Of a stretch of 64,000 bases of DNA, positions 8,094-18,770 are shown in pieces (the first letter of the stretch is position 1; the number at the start of each line of letters is the position of its first letter). Made by a program: the position numbers and the translations under genes. The stretch is from an uncultured Sutterella sp. (GTDB lineage Bacteria > Pseudomonadota > Gammaproteobacteria > Burkholderiales > Burkholderiaceae_F): NCBI GenBank assembly GCA_937906995.1, contig CALESB010000008.1, forward strand, positions 53,203 through 117,202, read 5' to 3'. Below the pieces are notes generated by a model. It was not told the DNA's origin and ran no database searches. It was given only the letters and a program-made list of their open reading frames with translations.

Positions 8094-9212
8094 ATGCAAA
8101 TCATTAAGAGCTCTCGTGAAGCTTTTGCCACCCCGGTGCAAGCCGTCAGCGGTATTGTCGGCAAGCAACGCCAAACTCTGCCTATTCTTTCAAATATTCT
8201 TATCAAAAAGGTGGGGACTCGAGTCGAATTTACAGCCACCGATTTGGATATTGAAATTAAAACATTTGCAGATATTGGCGCAGACGGTCCTGATACCTGT
8301 GTTACAGTAGATGCCGCAAAATTACAAAGTTTAATTAGCGCCCTTAATCATGGTTCTGAAGTAACACTTTCCCAACAAAGTGAGAACGATCCCACTGTTG
8401 AGCTCAAGCAAGGAAAAAGTACATTTCGCCTGAATACGTTACCAGCTGAAGAGTTCCCAAATCGTCAAGCTACCTCTTTTGCTCAAACTTTAGTTATTCC
8501 TGCCAATCAGTTGCGTCACTTATTGCAACTGGTTCACTTCTCCATGGCTCAACAAGATATTCGCTACTTCCTCAACGGCATGTTGATGTCTGTCGAGGGG
8601 GATACGGTAAGAGTCGTGACCACTGACGGCCACCGCTTGGCCTACTGCGAGTCAAAATTAGAAGCTCCAATCGCCGATACGATTCAATGTATCGTTCCAC
8701 GCCGTACCGTCTTGGAAATGATTAGACTCATTCCAGATAACGAAGAAGTCATTACCATTGAAATTTCTAATACTGAAATTCGTGTCACGTGGGGCAATAT
8801 TACGATGTCCTCCAAGCTTGTTGAGGGCAAATTCCCAGACTATAACCGAGTAATTCCTACCAATAACAGCAATATTTTCGTTGTCAAACGTGAGGATTTA
8901 CTGAGTGCTTTAAAGCGCACTGCTATTTTGGCAAATGCTAAATTAAGAGGCGTTAAGTGGAACTTAACTGCCAATTCTCTGACGGTTCAAAGTACTAATT
9001 CGGACCAAGAAGAGGCTAAGGATGTCTTAGATATTCAATACAATGGATTGGACATTGAAATTGGCTTCAACCTTTTATATTTGCAAGATGTTTTGAATAA
9101 CCTTCGTAGTGAAGATGTTCAGTTTGCATTGCATAGCAACACTGGGGCCATGTTGGTAACTATGCCAGATAACAACTCCTTCAAGTACGTTGTTATGCCG
9201 ATGCGTACCTAA
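8094..9212 (+). CDS. dnaN: DNA polymerase III subunit beta (sliding clamp)
   Basis: 372 residues from the ATG at 8094, preceded by AAGGA (8081-8085). An in-frame TTG two codons earlier is less likely. The clamp dimer encircles DNA and tethers Pol III. The protein shows the three-fold clamp fold pattern: KQRQTLPILSNIL near the N-terminus, DGHRLAYCES in domain II, and the C-terminal VMPMRT tail. It lies 117 nt after dnaA in the standard dnaA-dnaN-gyrB order. Confidence 0.98.
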   Translation: MQIIKSSREAFATPVQAVSGIVGKQRQTLPILSNILIKKVGTRVEFTATDLDIEIKTFADIGADGPDTCVTVDAAKLQSLISALNHGSEVTLSQQSENDPTVELKQGKSTFRLNTLPAEEFPNRQATSFAQTLVIPANQLRHLLQLVHFSMAQQDIRYFLNGMLMSVEGDTVRVVTTDGHRLAYCESKLEAPIADTIQCIVPRRTVLEMIRLIPDNEEVITIEISNTEIRVTWGNITMSSKLVEGKFPDYNRVIPTNNSNIFVVKREDLLSALKRTAILANAKLRGVKWNLTANSLTVQSTNSDQEEAKDVLDIQYNGLDIEIGFNLLYLQDVLNNLRSEDVQFALHSNTGAMLVTMPDNNSFKYVVMPMRT

Positions 9213-9240
9213 TTTAATTCTTATTTTTGCAAAAAAATCA

Positions 9241-9272
9241 ACACCCGCCCTAATGATCATTAGAGCGGGTGT
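9241..9272. repeat. strong hairpin downstream of dnaN
   Basis: ACACCCGC (9241-9248) pairs with GCGGGTGT (9265-9272) and encloses the perfect palindrome CTAATGATCATTAG (9250-9263). The T-tract is on the minus-strand side only (A-run at 9231-9237), so as a plus-strand terminator of dnaN it is atypical. It may work mainly against antisense transcription or as an mRNA 3' stabiliser. Confidence 0.5.
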
Positions 9273-9346
9273 CGTGTCAATTAAGTCCTAGATTTTTTAA
9301 GAAAATATTCGTAAAAAGCACCTACGATACTGAATGCTTTTTATAA

Positions 9347-11902
<2,556 letters not shown>

Positions 11903-11911
11903 TATCTCAGA

Positions 11912-11947
11912 GATCCCTCTCGTTCATCGAGGGGGATCGCTTCTTTT
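11912..11947 (+). terminator. gyrB terminator
   Basis: GATCCCTCTCG (11912-11922) pairs with CGAGGGGGATC (11928-11938), with one T-G wobble and a 5-nt loop. TTCTTTT follows. Confidence 0.65.
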
Positions 11948-11958
11948 AGGAGGAAAAT

Positions 11959-12912
11959 ATGAGCACCTCTACCCAAGACCCCTTGGTGGTTGCAGTTTCC
12001 TCTCGTGCTCTCTTTGATTTGGAGGTAGAGCATCAGATTTTTGAACAACAGGGGATTGAAGCTTATCGAAAGTATCAGCTACAACATCAATATGACCCCC
12101 TCAACCCTGGTGTCGCTTTTCCATTCATCCGTCGCCTTCTTAGCCTAAATCAGTACTTCTATAATGAAAATGAACCGTTTAAGGTCATTGTTTTATCTAG
12201 AAACAGCCCGGAGTCTGGACAAAGATTTTTTCACTCCTGTCGACACTACAATCTCCCAATTCGAGCAGGAGCATTCACATCTGGTCGACCAACTTACCCA
12301 TACCTTACTGCCTACGGCGCTGCATTATTTCTCACTGCAAACGCTCATAGCGTTTTAGATGCAACTGCTAAAGGATATCCTGCCGGCTTAGTTTTACCAA
12401 CAAAAGCAGTTGATGATCCGGCTGACAAAGGATTAAGAATTGCATTTGACTTTGATGGTGTGGTTATTGATGATGATAGTGAGAGGGTTTTTAAGCAAGG
12501 GGGACTTAAAGATTTTCAAGATTATGAGCAACACCATGTCAACCTTCCACATAATGGTGGCCCTTTAATTAAACTATTTAAAAAATTAGCTCACTTTCAG
12601 CAATTAGATCTTGAGATTAATGGAAAAAGTAATCCTTATTACGAACCAATTATTCGAATCTCCATCGTTACTGCTCGAGGGGCTCCTAGCGAAGAACGAT
12701 TAATAACAACTCTAAAAAGTTGGGGCATGAATGCTGCTGAGCTTTTTTTAATGGATGGATTACCCAAACACTTTGTATTAGAGCAATTAAAGCCACATAT
12801 TTTCTTTGATGATCAGATTCAACACGTTGAGAAATCTGCTGATGCTGTTCCTAGTGTGTTGATTCCTTTTGGGGTTACCAGAGAAAATACTATTCGAGAG
12901 TTACATAAATAA
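11959..12912 (+). CDS. 5'-nucleotidase, cytosolic type I-like (PF06189-like)
   Basis: 317 residues resembling the bacterial 5'-nucleotidase family related to animal cytosolic 5'-nucleotidase I. It has a HAD-like core with the nucleophile motif DFDGVV (Asp164, Asp166), a following Thr motif (SIVTARGAP) and a late acidic motif IFFDDQ. The region SGRPTYPYLTAYGAALFL is also typical. The expected reaction is dephosphorylation of nucleoside monophosphates in the cytoplasm. The start has a very strong AGGAGG at 11949-11954. It lies one base upstream of the next gene, so the two are translationally coupled. Confidence 0.8.
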   Translation: MSTSTQDPLVVAVSSRALFDLEVEHQIFEQQGIEAYRKYQLQHQYDPLNPGVAFPFIRRLLSLNQYFYNENEPFKVIVLSRNSPESGQRFFHSCRHYNLPIRAGAFTSGRPTYPYLTAYGAALFLTANAHSVLDATAKGYPAGLVLPTKAVDDPADKGLRIAFDFDGVVIDDDSERVFKQGGLKDFQDYEQHHVNLPHNGGPLIKLFKKLAHFQQLDLEINGKSNPYYEPIIRISIVTARGAPSEERLITTLKSWGMNAAELFLMDGLPKHFVLEQLKPHIFFDDQIQHVEKSADAVPSVLIPFGVTRENTIRELHK

Positions 12913-12913
12913 A

Positions 12914-14974
12914 ATGGGTTTAGAAAATCATAACGAGTTAGAACAAGTCTTTCTCCCAATCAAGGTCGGTCACTTGACACTGCCCAATCGCATCCTAATG
13001 GGACCTGTTGTTACTGGACTTGAAAGATCTTACGACTATGAACAACTTGCACGCTTTTATAGTGAGCGTGCACGGGGAGGAACTGCACTTATCACCATTG
13101 GTGGGTTTTCTTTTACTTGGCTTGGTTCTTTTGAATTAGGCCAGGCACGTTTTACATCTCACTCTCAAATAAACTCACATAAAAAAATCACAGAGGCAAT
13201 TCATAAAGAAGGGAGCTATGCTCTGTTCTCTTTATCTCATGTGGGAGCTCAAGCCGAACATATTTTTGCGATGAATCCTCATCGCATTCATCAAAATGGG
13301 CGCATTATTTTTAAAATGCCCCCAAGCATCATCAAGAAAACGATAAGAAAAGCAGTCAGAACCTCGTTACTAGCGAAAGAAGCCCTTTATAACGGCGTTG
13401 AGATTGATATTTCAAAAAATAGATTGTTAAATAGCTTTGCTACACCTGGTCTAAATAAAAGATTAGATGAGTGGGGGGGATCTGCTGAAAATCGCTTTAG
13501 AATTGCCATTGAAATCGTCAAAAAAATTAGACAAAAAGCCGGAAATGATTTTGTCATTGCTGCCCGCTTATCATTAATGGACTTTCATATTGAAGGTAAA
13601 GACTGGACTGATACAGTACTTTTCGCTAAGGAGCTTGTTCAAGCCGGGGTGAACGTTTTTAGTTTTGATTTTGGCACTGATTACATGAATATTCCTGTCG
13701 ATCATGGTCTCACGCCAGAGGATGCTTGGGTTCCCTTTGTAGAACTATTCAGTAAAGAAATCAATGTCCCGGTTATTTTTGGTGGCAACTTACAATCTCC
13801 TGAGAAGGTTAATGACGTTCTCAAACGAAATCCAAATAGTTGCGTCGAATTAACTCGTGCTTTAATTGTCGATCCATTCTGGCTAAAGAAGTTAGCTTAT
13901 CGAGCAGAAAGATTAATTATTGGATGTACCCACTGCAACCAAGGTTGTTCCCTTCACAACATTATTCATGAAGGTAAGCTTAGTTGTATGATGAATCCGA
14001 CGATGTTTGAGAATCCTCAAGACATCATGCGTCATAGCAACTCTCCTAAACGACTCCTTGTTGTTGGTGCAGGCCCTGCAGGCTTAGCTACCGCGGTATT
14101 CGCAGCTCGTCGAGGCCACTCTGTCACAATTTATGAGGCTAGAGAAGAAATCGGTGGGCAAGTCAGTTTTATTTGTAAAGTTCCTGGAAAGCAAAAATAT
14201 ATTCACTTAATTGAATTATTCCGTCGACTTTGTAATCGATTTGATATAAAAATTGAAACAAATCATAAGGTTACAATGCAGGAAATTGAAGATATTAAGT
14301 TGCAATTTGATCGTGTGATTTTTGCCACGGGTAGCCTACCTGGTTGGATTGATATTCAAGGCGCCCCATCAAGTAAGGTTTACCAATATCCTGATGTCTT
14401 TGAAAATAATGTTGCGTTAGGCAATAGAATTGTCGTTATTGGCAATAACTGTATTGCGTTAGACGTTGCTACGTATTTAGTACATAAAAACTCAACTCCT
14501 CCTGGAAGAGATGCTTGGTTAAAAATGTGGGGAATTGGAGATCCACGGAAACATACTGCAGGTGTGGTGGGTGTTATTCCTAAAGCCATGATGCCTTATA
14601 GACAAGTTTCTTTACTTGCTAGGGATAAAATCGATTATTCTCAGTTTATTCAAGAGGATTTTCGCTCATTTGAGTTGCAGTGGTTGAGAATCTTAGGAAT
14701 TAAAACCTTTACGAATGTTAATTTCGATAGTTATGATTCCACAAACTTGCATATTTCGTTTGGAAAACACCATGAAGATCCTTATCCAATACCTGCGGAT
14801 CACATCATTATTTGTAATACACCGTATGCAAACGATGAAATAGCAAAACGTTATGCAGATTCAGGGGTAAATGTTAATGTTGTTGGAGCAGCAAACGCAC
14901 CATTTAAAAAGCATAACGTTAAAACAATTCTAGAGTGCTTAAGAGAAGGAATTGAATTAGGCTCTACGCTATAA
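12914..14974 (+). CDS. FadH/Old-Yellow-Enzyme-like NADH:flavin oxidoreductase with altered active site
   Basis: 686 residues from the ATG at 12914, one base after the previous stop. It has the architecture of 2,4-dienoyl-CoA reductase. An N-terminal FMN TIM barrel covers about 1-330. A [4Fe-4S] motif has Cys338, Cys341, Cys345 and Cys358. Then comes an FAD/NAD(P)-binding half with GAGPAG (385-390). The barrel is divergent: the segment aligned with E. coli FadH GSEGYLINEF reads ISKNRLLNSF, putting Arg170 in place of the catalytic Tyr, and the WHE His motif is not visible. The redox chain may be kept with a different substrate. The true substrate is unknown. DnaA boxes start 2 nt after the stop. 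Confidence 0.75.
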   Translation: MGLENHNELEQVFLPIKVGHLTLPNRILMGPVVTGLERSYDYEQLARFYSERARGGTALITIGGFSFTWLGSFELGQARFTSHSQINSHKKITEAIHKEGSYALFSLSHVGAQAEHIFAMNPHRIHQNGRIIFKMPPSIIKKTIRKAVRTSLLAKEALYNGVEIDISKNRLLNSFATPGLNKRLDEWGGSAENRFRIAIEIVKKIRQKAGNDFVIAARLSLMDFHIEGKDWTDTVLFAKELVQAGVNVFSFDFGTDYMNIPVDHGLTPEDAWVPFVELFSKEINVPVIFGGNLQSPEKVNDVLKRNPNSCVELTRALIVDPFWLKKLAYRAERLIIGCTHCNQGCSLHNIIHEGKLSCMMNPTMFENPQDIMRHSNSPKRLLVVGAGPAGLATAVFAARRGHSVTIYEAREEIGGQVSFICKVPGKQKYIHLIELFRRLCNRFDIKIETNHKVTMQEIEDIKLQFDRVIFATGSLPGWIDIQGAPSSKVYQYPDVFENNVALGNRIVVIGNNCIALDVATYLVHKNSTPPGRDAWLKMWGIGDPRKHTAGVVGVIPKAMMPYRQVSLLARDKIDYSQFIQEDFRSFELQWLRILGIKTFTNVNFDSYDSTNLHISFGKHHEDPYPIPADHIIICNTPYANDEIAKRYADSGVNVNVVGAANAPFKKHNVKTILECLREGIELGSTL

Positions 14975-14976
14975 AT

Positions 14977-15481
14977 TTATCCACAAAGTTATCCACAGTT
15001 GAAAAAAGAATGAAAAGCCCTGATTTTTAGGGCTTTTTTTATATTTCAGATCAATTAAAAAAATCGACAATATTTAAATTCTCTTTAAAATCAATAACTT
15101 ATAGAATAGGATCATTAAAAGATGTATATTAGTAAAACTTCTTAAGTTACAAGTACTTAGAAACACTAAATTGTTTATCAACAGATTTATCCACAATCTT
15201 TTTTTGTTTAAATTTTCAAAACTTTCTGATGTTTTTAATTAATTAATATTTTTTATTTAATTTAATCATCTTAATAATAAGAAATGGATTTTCCTGTGGA
15301 TAAGTCATTTTTATCATTAATTTTCAATTAGTTATGATGTTAATCTGATTGTTGGTTACTTGTTGAGATATCTGTGGTTGAAATGTGAATGGATGTGGAT
15401 AGATTTTTTTTCTTATTTTTGTGGATAAGTTATCAACATTTATGGAATTTTATCAACAGATTTATCATTAACTTATCAACA
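14977..15481. other. probable chromosomal replication origin (oriC)
   Basis: Ten DnaA-box matches lie in about 500 nt. TTATCCACA on plus at 14977, 14989 and 15187. TGTGGATAA (minus boxes) at 15295 and 15420, with TGTGGATAG at 15394. TTATCAACA on plus at 15175, 15430, 15450 and 15473. Between the two groups 15232-15266 is entirely A/T, a candidate unwinding element. Strand composition flips across the region: hand counts of 60-nt blocks give G8/C17 at 8461 and G10/C17 at 2041, against G23/C9 at 28981 and G13/C4 at 24361. The 600-nt gap contains no gene. Confidence 0.88.
15013..15041 (+). terminator. terminator of the nucleotidase-flavoprotein operon, inside the oriC region
   Basis: AAAAGCCCT (15013-15021) pairs with AGGGCTTTT (15029-15037) and runs into a T-tract. 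It shields the origin from transcription arriving from gyrB and the genes after it. Confidence 0.8.
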
Positions 15482-15575
15482 TGACTTTGATTTTTCGTGA
15501 AAAATGTTTTTTTCTATTTTCTTTGATGATTAACTCTAGTACCATAACTAAAGCAATTAAATAAAGGCAACCATC

Positions 15576-16277
15576 ATGAAAGTTAAATCCCTTATTTTTG
15601 TCTTATCGGCATCACTTGCTAGCAGTGCTTTTTTATCTGGCTGTGTGCCATTGATGATTGGTGGGGCTGTAGGCACTACGGCTTTTGTGACTACAGATCG
15701 TCGTTCGACTGGCACTCAGATGGCAGATAACGTTATGGAACAACGTATCAATTTTGAGATTTCTCAGGCCATTAAGACAGGACTTCACCTTAATGTTACT
15801 TGCTATAACGGGCGTGTTTTGTTAACTGGTGAAGTTGCTAATGAGCAAGATAAACAAATTGCACAAAAGATTGCCCAACGCAGTTTGGAAGTTAGAGCGG
15901 TTATTAATGAGTTGCACGTTGGACCTGAACTTTCATTGGGTCAGCGTATGTCTGACTCCACTTTGGCAAGTAAAGTTCGCTCTTATTTAGTTGGAACCAA
16001 AAATATTTCACTAAATCAAATGAAGGTGACTGTCGAAAATGGAACAGTCTATTTGATGGGACTTGTTACTGCTCAGGAAGCCCAAACTGCTGCGAATGTT
16101 GCCTCCAGAGTTAGTGGTGTTAAATCTGTTGTAAAGGTCTTCGAGGTGATTTCTGAGCAAGAGGTTGAACGTCGTTTAAGCTTGCTCAATCAACAAAACA
16201 CTCAACAACTCAAAGAGGAACCTTTAACAACGAATAATTTAATGGATTCAAGCTCAACAGAAGTGCGTTTACAATAG
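15576..16277 (+). CDS. dolP: BON-domain outer-membrane lipoprotein, DolP (YraP)-like
   Basis: 233 residues. A signal sequence ends in the lipobox LSGC with the acylated Cys at 23. Two BON domains follow (about 52-115 and 122-190), each with the G.V.L.G pattern (GRVLLTGEV, GTVYLMGLV). A Gln/Asn-rich tail follows. DolP-type lipoproteins bind phospholipid in the outer membrane and support envelope integrity. The tail is longer than in E. coli DolP (191 residues). It is the first gene right of oriC and the ABC transporter permease follows after 9 nt, so they are probably co-transcribed. Confidence 0.85.
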   Translation: MKVKSLIFVLSASLASSAFLSGCVPLMIGGAVGTTAFVTTDRRSTGTQMADNVMEQRINFEISQAIKTGLHLNVTCYNGRVLLTGEVANEQDKQIAQKIAQRSLEVRAVINELHVGPELSLGQRMSDSTLASKVRSYLVGTKNISLNQMKVTVENGTVYLMGLVTAQEAQTAANVASRVSGVKSVVKVFEVISEQEVERRLSLLNQQNTQQLKEEPLTTNNLMDSSSTEVRLQ

Positions 16278-16286
16278 GGTCGTGGA

Positions 16287-17048
16287 ATGCCCTTGCAACA
16301 ATTCAAAAATACAGTGCTTTCGTGCTGGATACCCATCGTACTCTTAGTGTTATGGTGGGTATCTGCTTCTTATGGATGGATTAATCCTTACTTACTCCCA
16401 CCACCAGAGAAGGTATGGAATGCCTTCTTAGAGCTTTTCAAACAAGGCGAGCTATATCGACATATTGGCGCTAGTCTTTATCGTTCTCTAGGGGGTTATT
16501 TTGCTGCTGTAGCCATTGCTTTACCATTAGCTTATATCTTTGCTAAATATGAGGTAGCGCATCAACAAGGACAGCTTCTTTTGGAAAGCTTGAGAATGAT
16601 TCCTCCTCTCTCATTGATTCCTTTGTTGATTTTGTGGTTAGGAATTGGTGAAACAGCCAAAATAGCGATTGTGTTGTTGGCAAGTTTCTTTCCAATATAT
16701 CTGAATGCCTATAGCGGTTTTAAGCAGTTGGATTACCGATATGGAGAGTTGGCCGTGATGTTGAAGCTGACGTGGTGGGAGAGAGTAAAGCATATTGAGT
16801 TTCCTGGAGCTCTACCTTCTATTTTTACAGGTCTACGTCTAGGCTTTGGCTATAGTTGGAGAGCACTTGTGAGTGCTGAGTTAATTGCAGCATCATCGGG
16901 GTTGGGCTATTTAATTTCAGATGCCTCAGAAATGGCAAGGACTGACCAAGTTTTTGTCGGGATTCTAACAATTGCGGTTTTGGGCATCGTGGGGGATATC
17001 TTTTTTCAATATCAGCTTAAGAAGTTTGCTCCTTGGAGTAGGTCATGA
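16287..17048 (+). CDS. ABC transporter permease, SsuC/TauC family
   Basis: 253 residues with six predicted membrane segments and the permease EAA-type loop (VMLKLTWWERVKHIEFPGALPSIFTGLRLGFG). It belongs to the family importing sulfonates, taurine, nitrate or thiamine precursors. The N-terminus PYLLPPPEKVWNAF is typical. The stop overlaps the following ATPase gene by 4 nt (ATGA). The substrate cannot be told from sequence. Confidence 0.88.
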   Translation: MPLQQFKNTVLSCWIPIVLLVLWWVSASYGWINPYLLPPPEKVWNAFLELFKQGELYRHIGASLYRSLGGYFAAVAIALPLAYIFAKYEVAHQQGQLLLESLRMIPPLSLIPLLILWLGIGETAKIAIVLLASFFPIYLNAYSGFKQLDYRYGELAVMLKLTWWERVKHIEFPGALPSIFTGLRLGFGYSWRALVSAELIAASSGLGYLISDASEMARTDQVFVGILTIAVLGIVGDIFFQYQLKKFAPWSRS

Positions 17049-17758
17049 GCGCTATTTTGATTGATCATGTGTCGTTCCAATACCCCAATCGCTCTAACCA
17101 GGTCATTAAGGATTTATCTTTGAGTGTTAAAGAGCATCAACTGATGGCTATTATTGGTAAAAGTGGTTGCGGAAAGAGTACGTTAATTCGTTTAATTGCA
17201 GGTCTATTACCATCTGATAATGGTTGCATTGAGGTTAAGAATGGTCTGAAATTAGGTATTGTTTTCCAGGATCCTCGATTACTACCATGGAAAACCGTTT
17301 ACGAAAATGTCGAATTGGCTATTCGGGATGAGGGTTATCTGCAAAGAAAACAGGCTATTCTTGAGTCTTTAGAGTTAGTGGGATTAACTCAAGTTGCAAA
17401 TTACTATCCATCAGAATTATCAGGCGGGATGGCACAAAGAGCGGCTTTAGCCAGGGCTCTTGTTCAATCTCCGGATATTTTATTAATGGATGAGCCTTTT
17501 GGGGCTTTAGATGCGATCACCAGAACACAAATACAAGTAGATTTTGAAAAGATTCAACAAAGTAAACGCATGACTGTGATTTTGATTACGCACGAAGTAA
17601 GTGAAGCAGTGCGGCTTGCAGATCAGGTTGTAGTTTTTTCAAATGGTCAGATAGAGCATAGTCTTGCGGTAGATTTGCCTCATCCTCGCTCTATCACTGA
17701 TATGAGTGTTGTGGAGTATGTCGCAAAGGTGATGAATTTTTTAACGCTCTCTAAGTAG
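17045..17758 (+). CDS. ABC transporter ATP-binding protein, SsuB/TauB family
   Basis: 237 residues. Walker A GKSGCGKST (38-46), Q-loop VFQDPRLLPW, signature LSGGMAQR, Walker B ILLMDEPFGALD and the switch His in LITHEVSEA are all intact. It powers the importer formed with the permease at 16287 and the binding protein at 17772. The overlap of 4 nt with the permease indicates translational coupling. Confidence 0.92.
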   Translation: MSAILIDHVSFQYPNRSNQVIKDLSLSVKEHQLMAIIGKSGCGKSTLIRLIAGLLPSDNGCIEVKNGLKLGIVFQDPRLLPWKTVYENVELAIRDEGYLQRKQAILESLELVGLTQVANYYPSELSGGMAQRAALARALVQSPDILLMDEPFGALDAITRTQIQVDFEKIQQSKRMTVILITHEVSEAVRLADQVVVFSNGQIEHSLAVDLPHPRSITDMSVVEYVAKVMNFLTLSK

Positions 17759-17771
17759 AGAAGGAGTTATC

Positions 17772-18722
17772 GTGAAACTAAAAAAAATCCTTGTGACAAG
17801 TGCTGTTGCTGCAATTGCTGCTATTTCTCAATCTGTTTTTGCAGCTCCTAATGAAATCAATATTGCCTACGTTAAATCTCCATTTAACCTTCAAAACATT
17901 GTTATGAAGCAAAATCAATTGCTCGAAAATGAATTTAAGAAGGACGGAATTAAGATCAATTGGGTTTCTATCAACTCTGGTGCTCAACAGGCTCAAGCGA
18001 TGGCTGCGGGCGCGCTAGATGTTAGTGCGGTGATGAACACTGCTTCATTACTGATGGCTAATGGGGCTGGTAACCCTATTTATGTTGCAACGGGCGTTGC
18101 TCGACCAACTCAAGTTTTTGCCATTGTTGGTAAGCCTGGCCAACAGATGAAAATTGAAGATTTGAAGGGTAAAAAGGTTGCTGGTCCCAAAGGCACAGTC
18201 TTACATCAAGTGCTTGTGGCAGCTCTTCAAAGTAAAGGGTTAAAGGCAACCGATGTGGAGTTAATTCAAATGGATATTCCTAAGGCATATACAGCGCTTT
18301 TAGGTGGCCATGTCGATGCTGCTTTATTGGCTGCTGGCACAATTATTCAAGCTAACTCATCAAACGCTAAAACTATTGCAACAGCTGATGGCTTGGTTAA
18401 CCCGTTGCTAGTGATGGCAGTTAGTGGAAAGTTTGCCCAAGATAATCCCAAGCTATTAGAACGCATAGTTAAAGTGCATCGTAATACAACAAAATGGATT
18501 GAAGCTAATCCAGACAAAGCTATTGCAATGGGTGCGAAAGAGCAAGGAGTGAGTTTAGAGGATGCTAAAAAATTGGCTCAGTGGAGTCACTTTTTTGATG
18601 TAGTGACACCTCAAGACGTTACAAGTTTAGCTAAAGATCAAGACTTCCTTTTTGATAATGGGATGATGAGTAAGAAGGTTGATACAACTAAGTTAGTTTT
18701 ACCAATCGCAACTAAACCGTAA
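17772..18722 (+). CDS. ABC transporter substrate-binding protein, SsuA/NMT1-like
   Basis: 316 residues. An Ala-rich signal peptide is probably cut after Ala24 (SVFA then AP). The mature part is a type II periplasmic binding fold of the aliphatic sulfonate/NMT1 group (IAYVKSPFNLQNIV, LKGKKVAGPKGT). It starts at a GTG preceded by AAGGAG. Order permease-ATPase-binding protein completes a full importer. Ligand candidates are sulfonates, taurine-like compounds or pyrimidine precursors; no cysteine-synthesis or sulfonate monooxygenase gene is adjacent to decide between them. Confidence 0.85.
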   Translation: MKLKKILVTSAVAAIAAISQSVFAAPNEINIAYVKSPFNLQNIVMKQNQLLENEFKKDGIKINWVSINSGAQQAQAMAAGALDVSAVMNTASLLMANGAGNPIYVATGVARPTQVFAIVGKPGQQMKIEDLKGKKVAGPKGTVLHQVLVAALQSKGLKATDVELIQMDIPKAYTALLGGHVDAALLAAGTIIQANSSNAKTIATADGLVNPLLVMAVSGKFAQDNPKLLERIVKVHRNTTKWIEANPDKAIAMGAKEQGVSLEDAKKLAQWSHFFDVVTPQDVTSLAKDQDFLFDNGMMSKKVDTTKLVLPIATKP

Positions 18723-18736
18723 GAATCTTTAATATG

Positions 18737-18768
18737 AAAAAGCCACATCAAATTGATGTGGCTTTTTT
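18737..18768. terminator. bidirectional terminator between the ABC importer and menA
   Basis: AAAAAGCCACATCAA (18737-18751) pairs with TTGATGTGGCTTTTT (18753-18767) and is flanked by A- and T-runs, so it can end transcripts from both sides. Confidence 0.9.
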
Positions 18769-18770
18769 AT

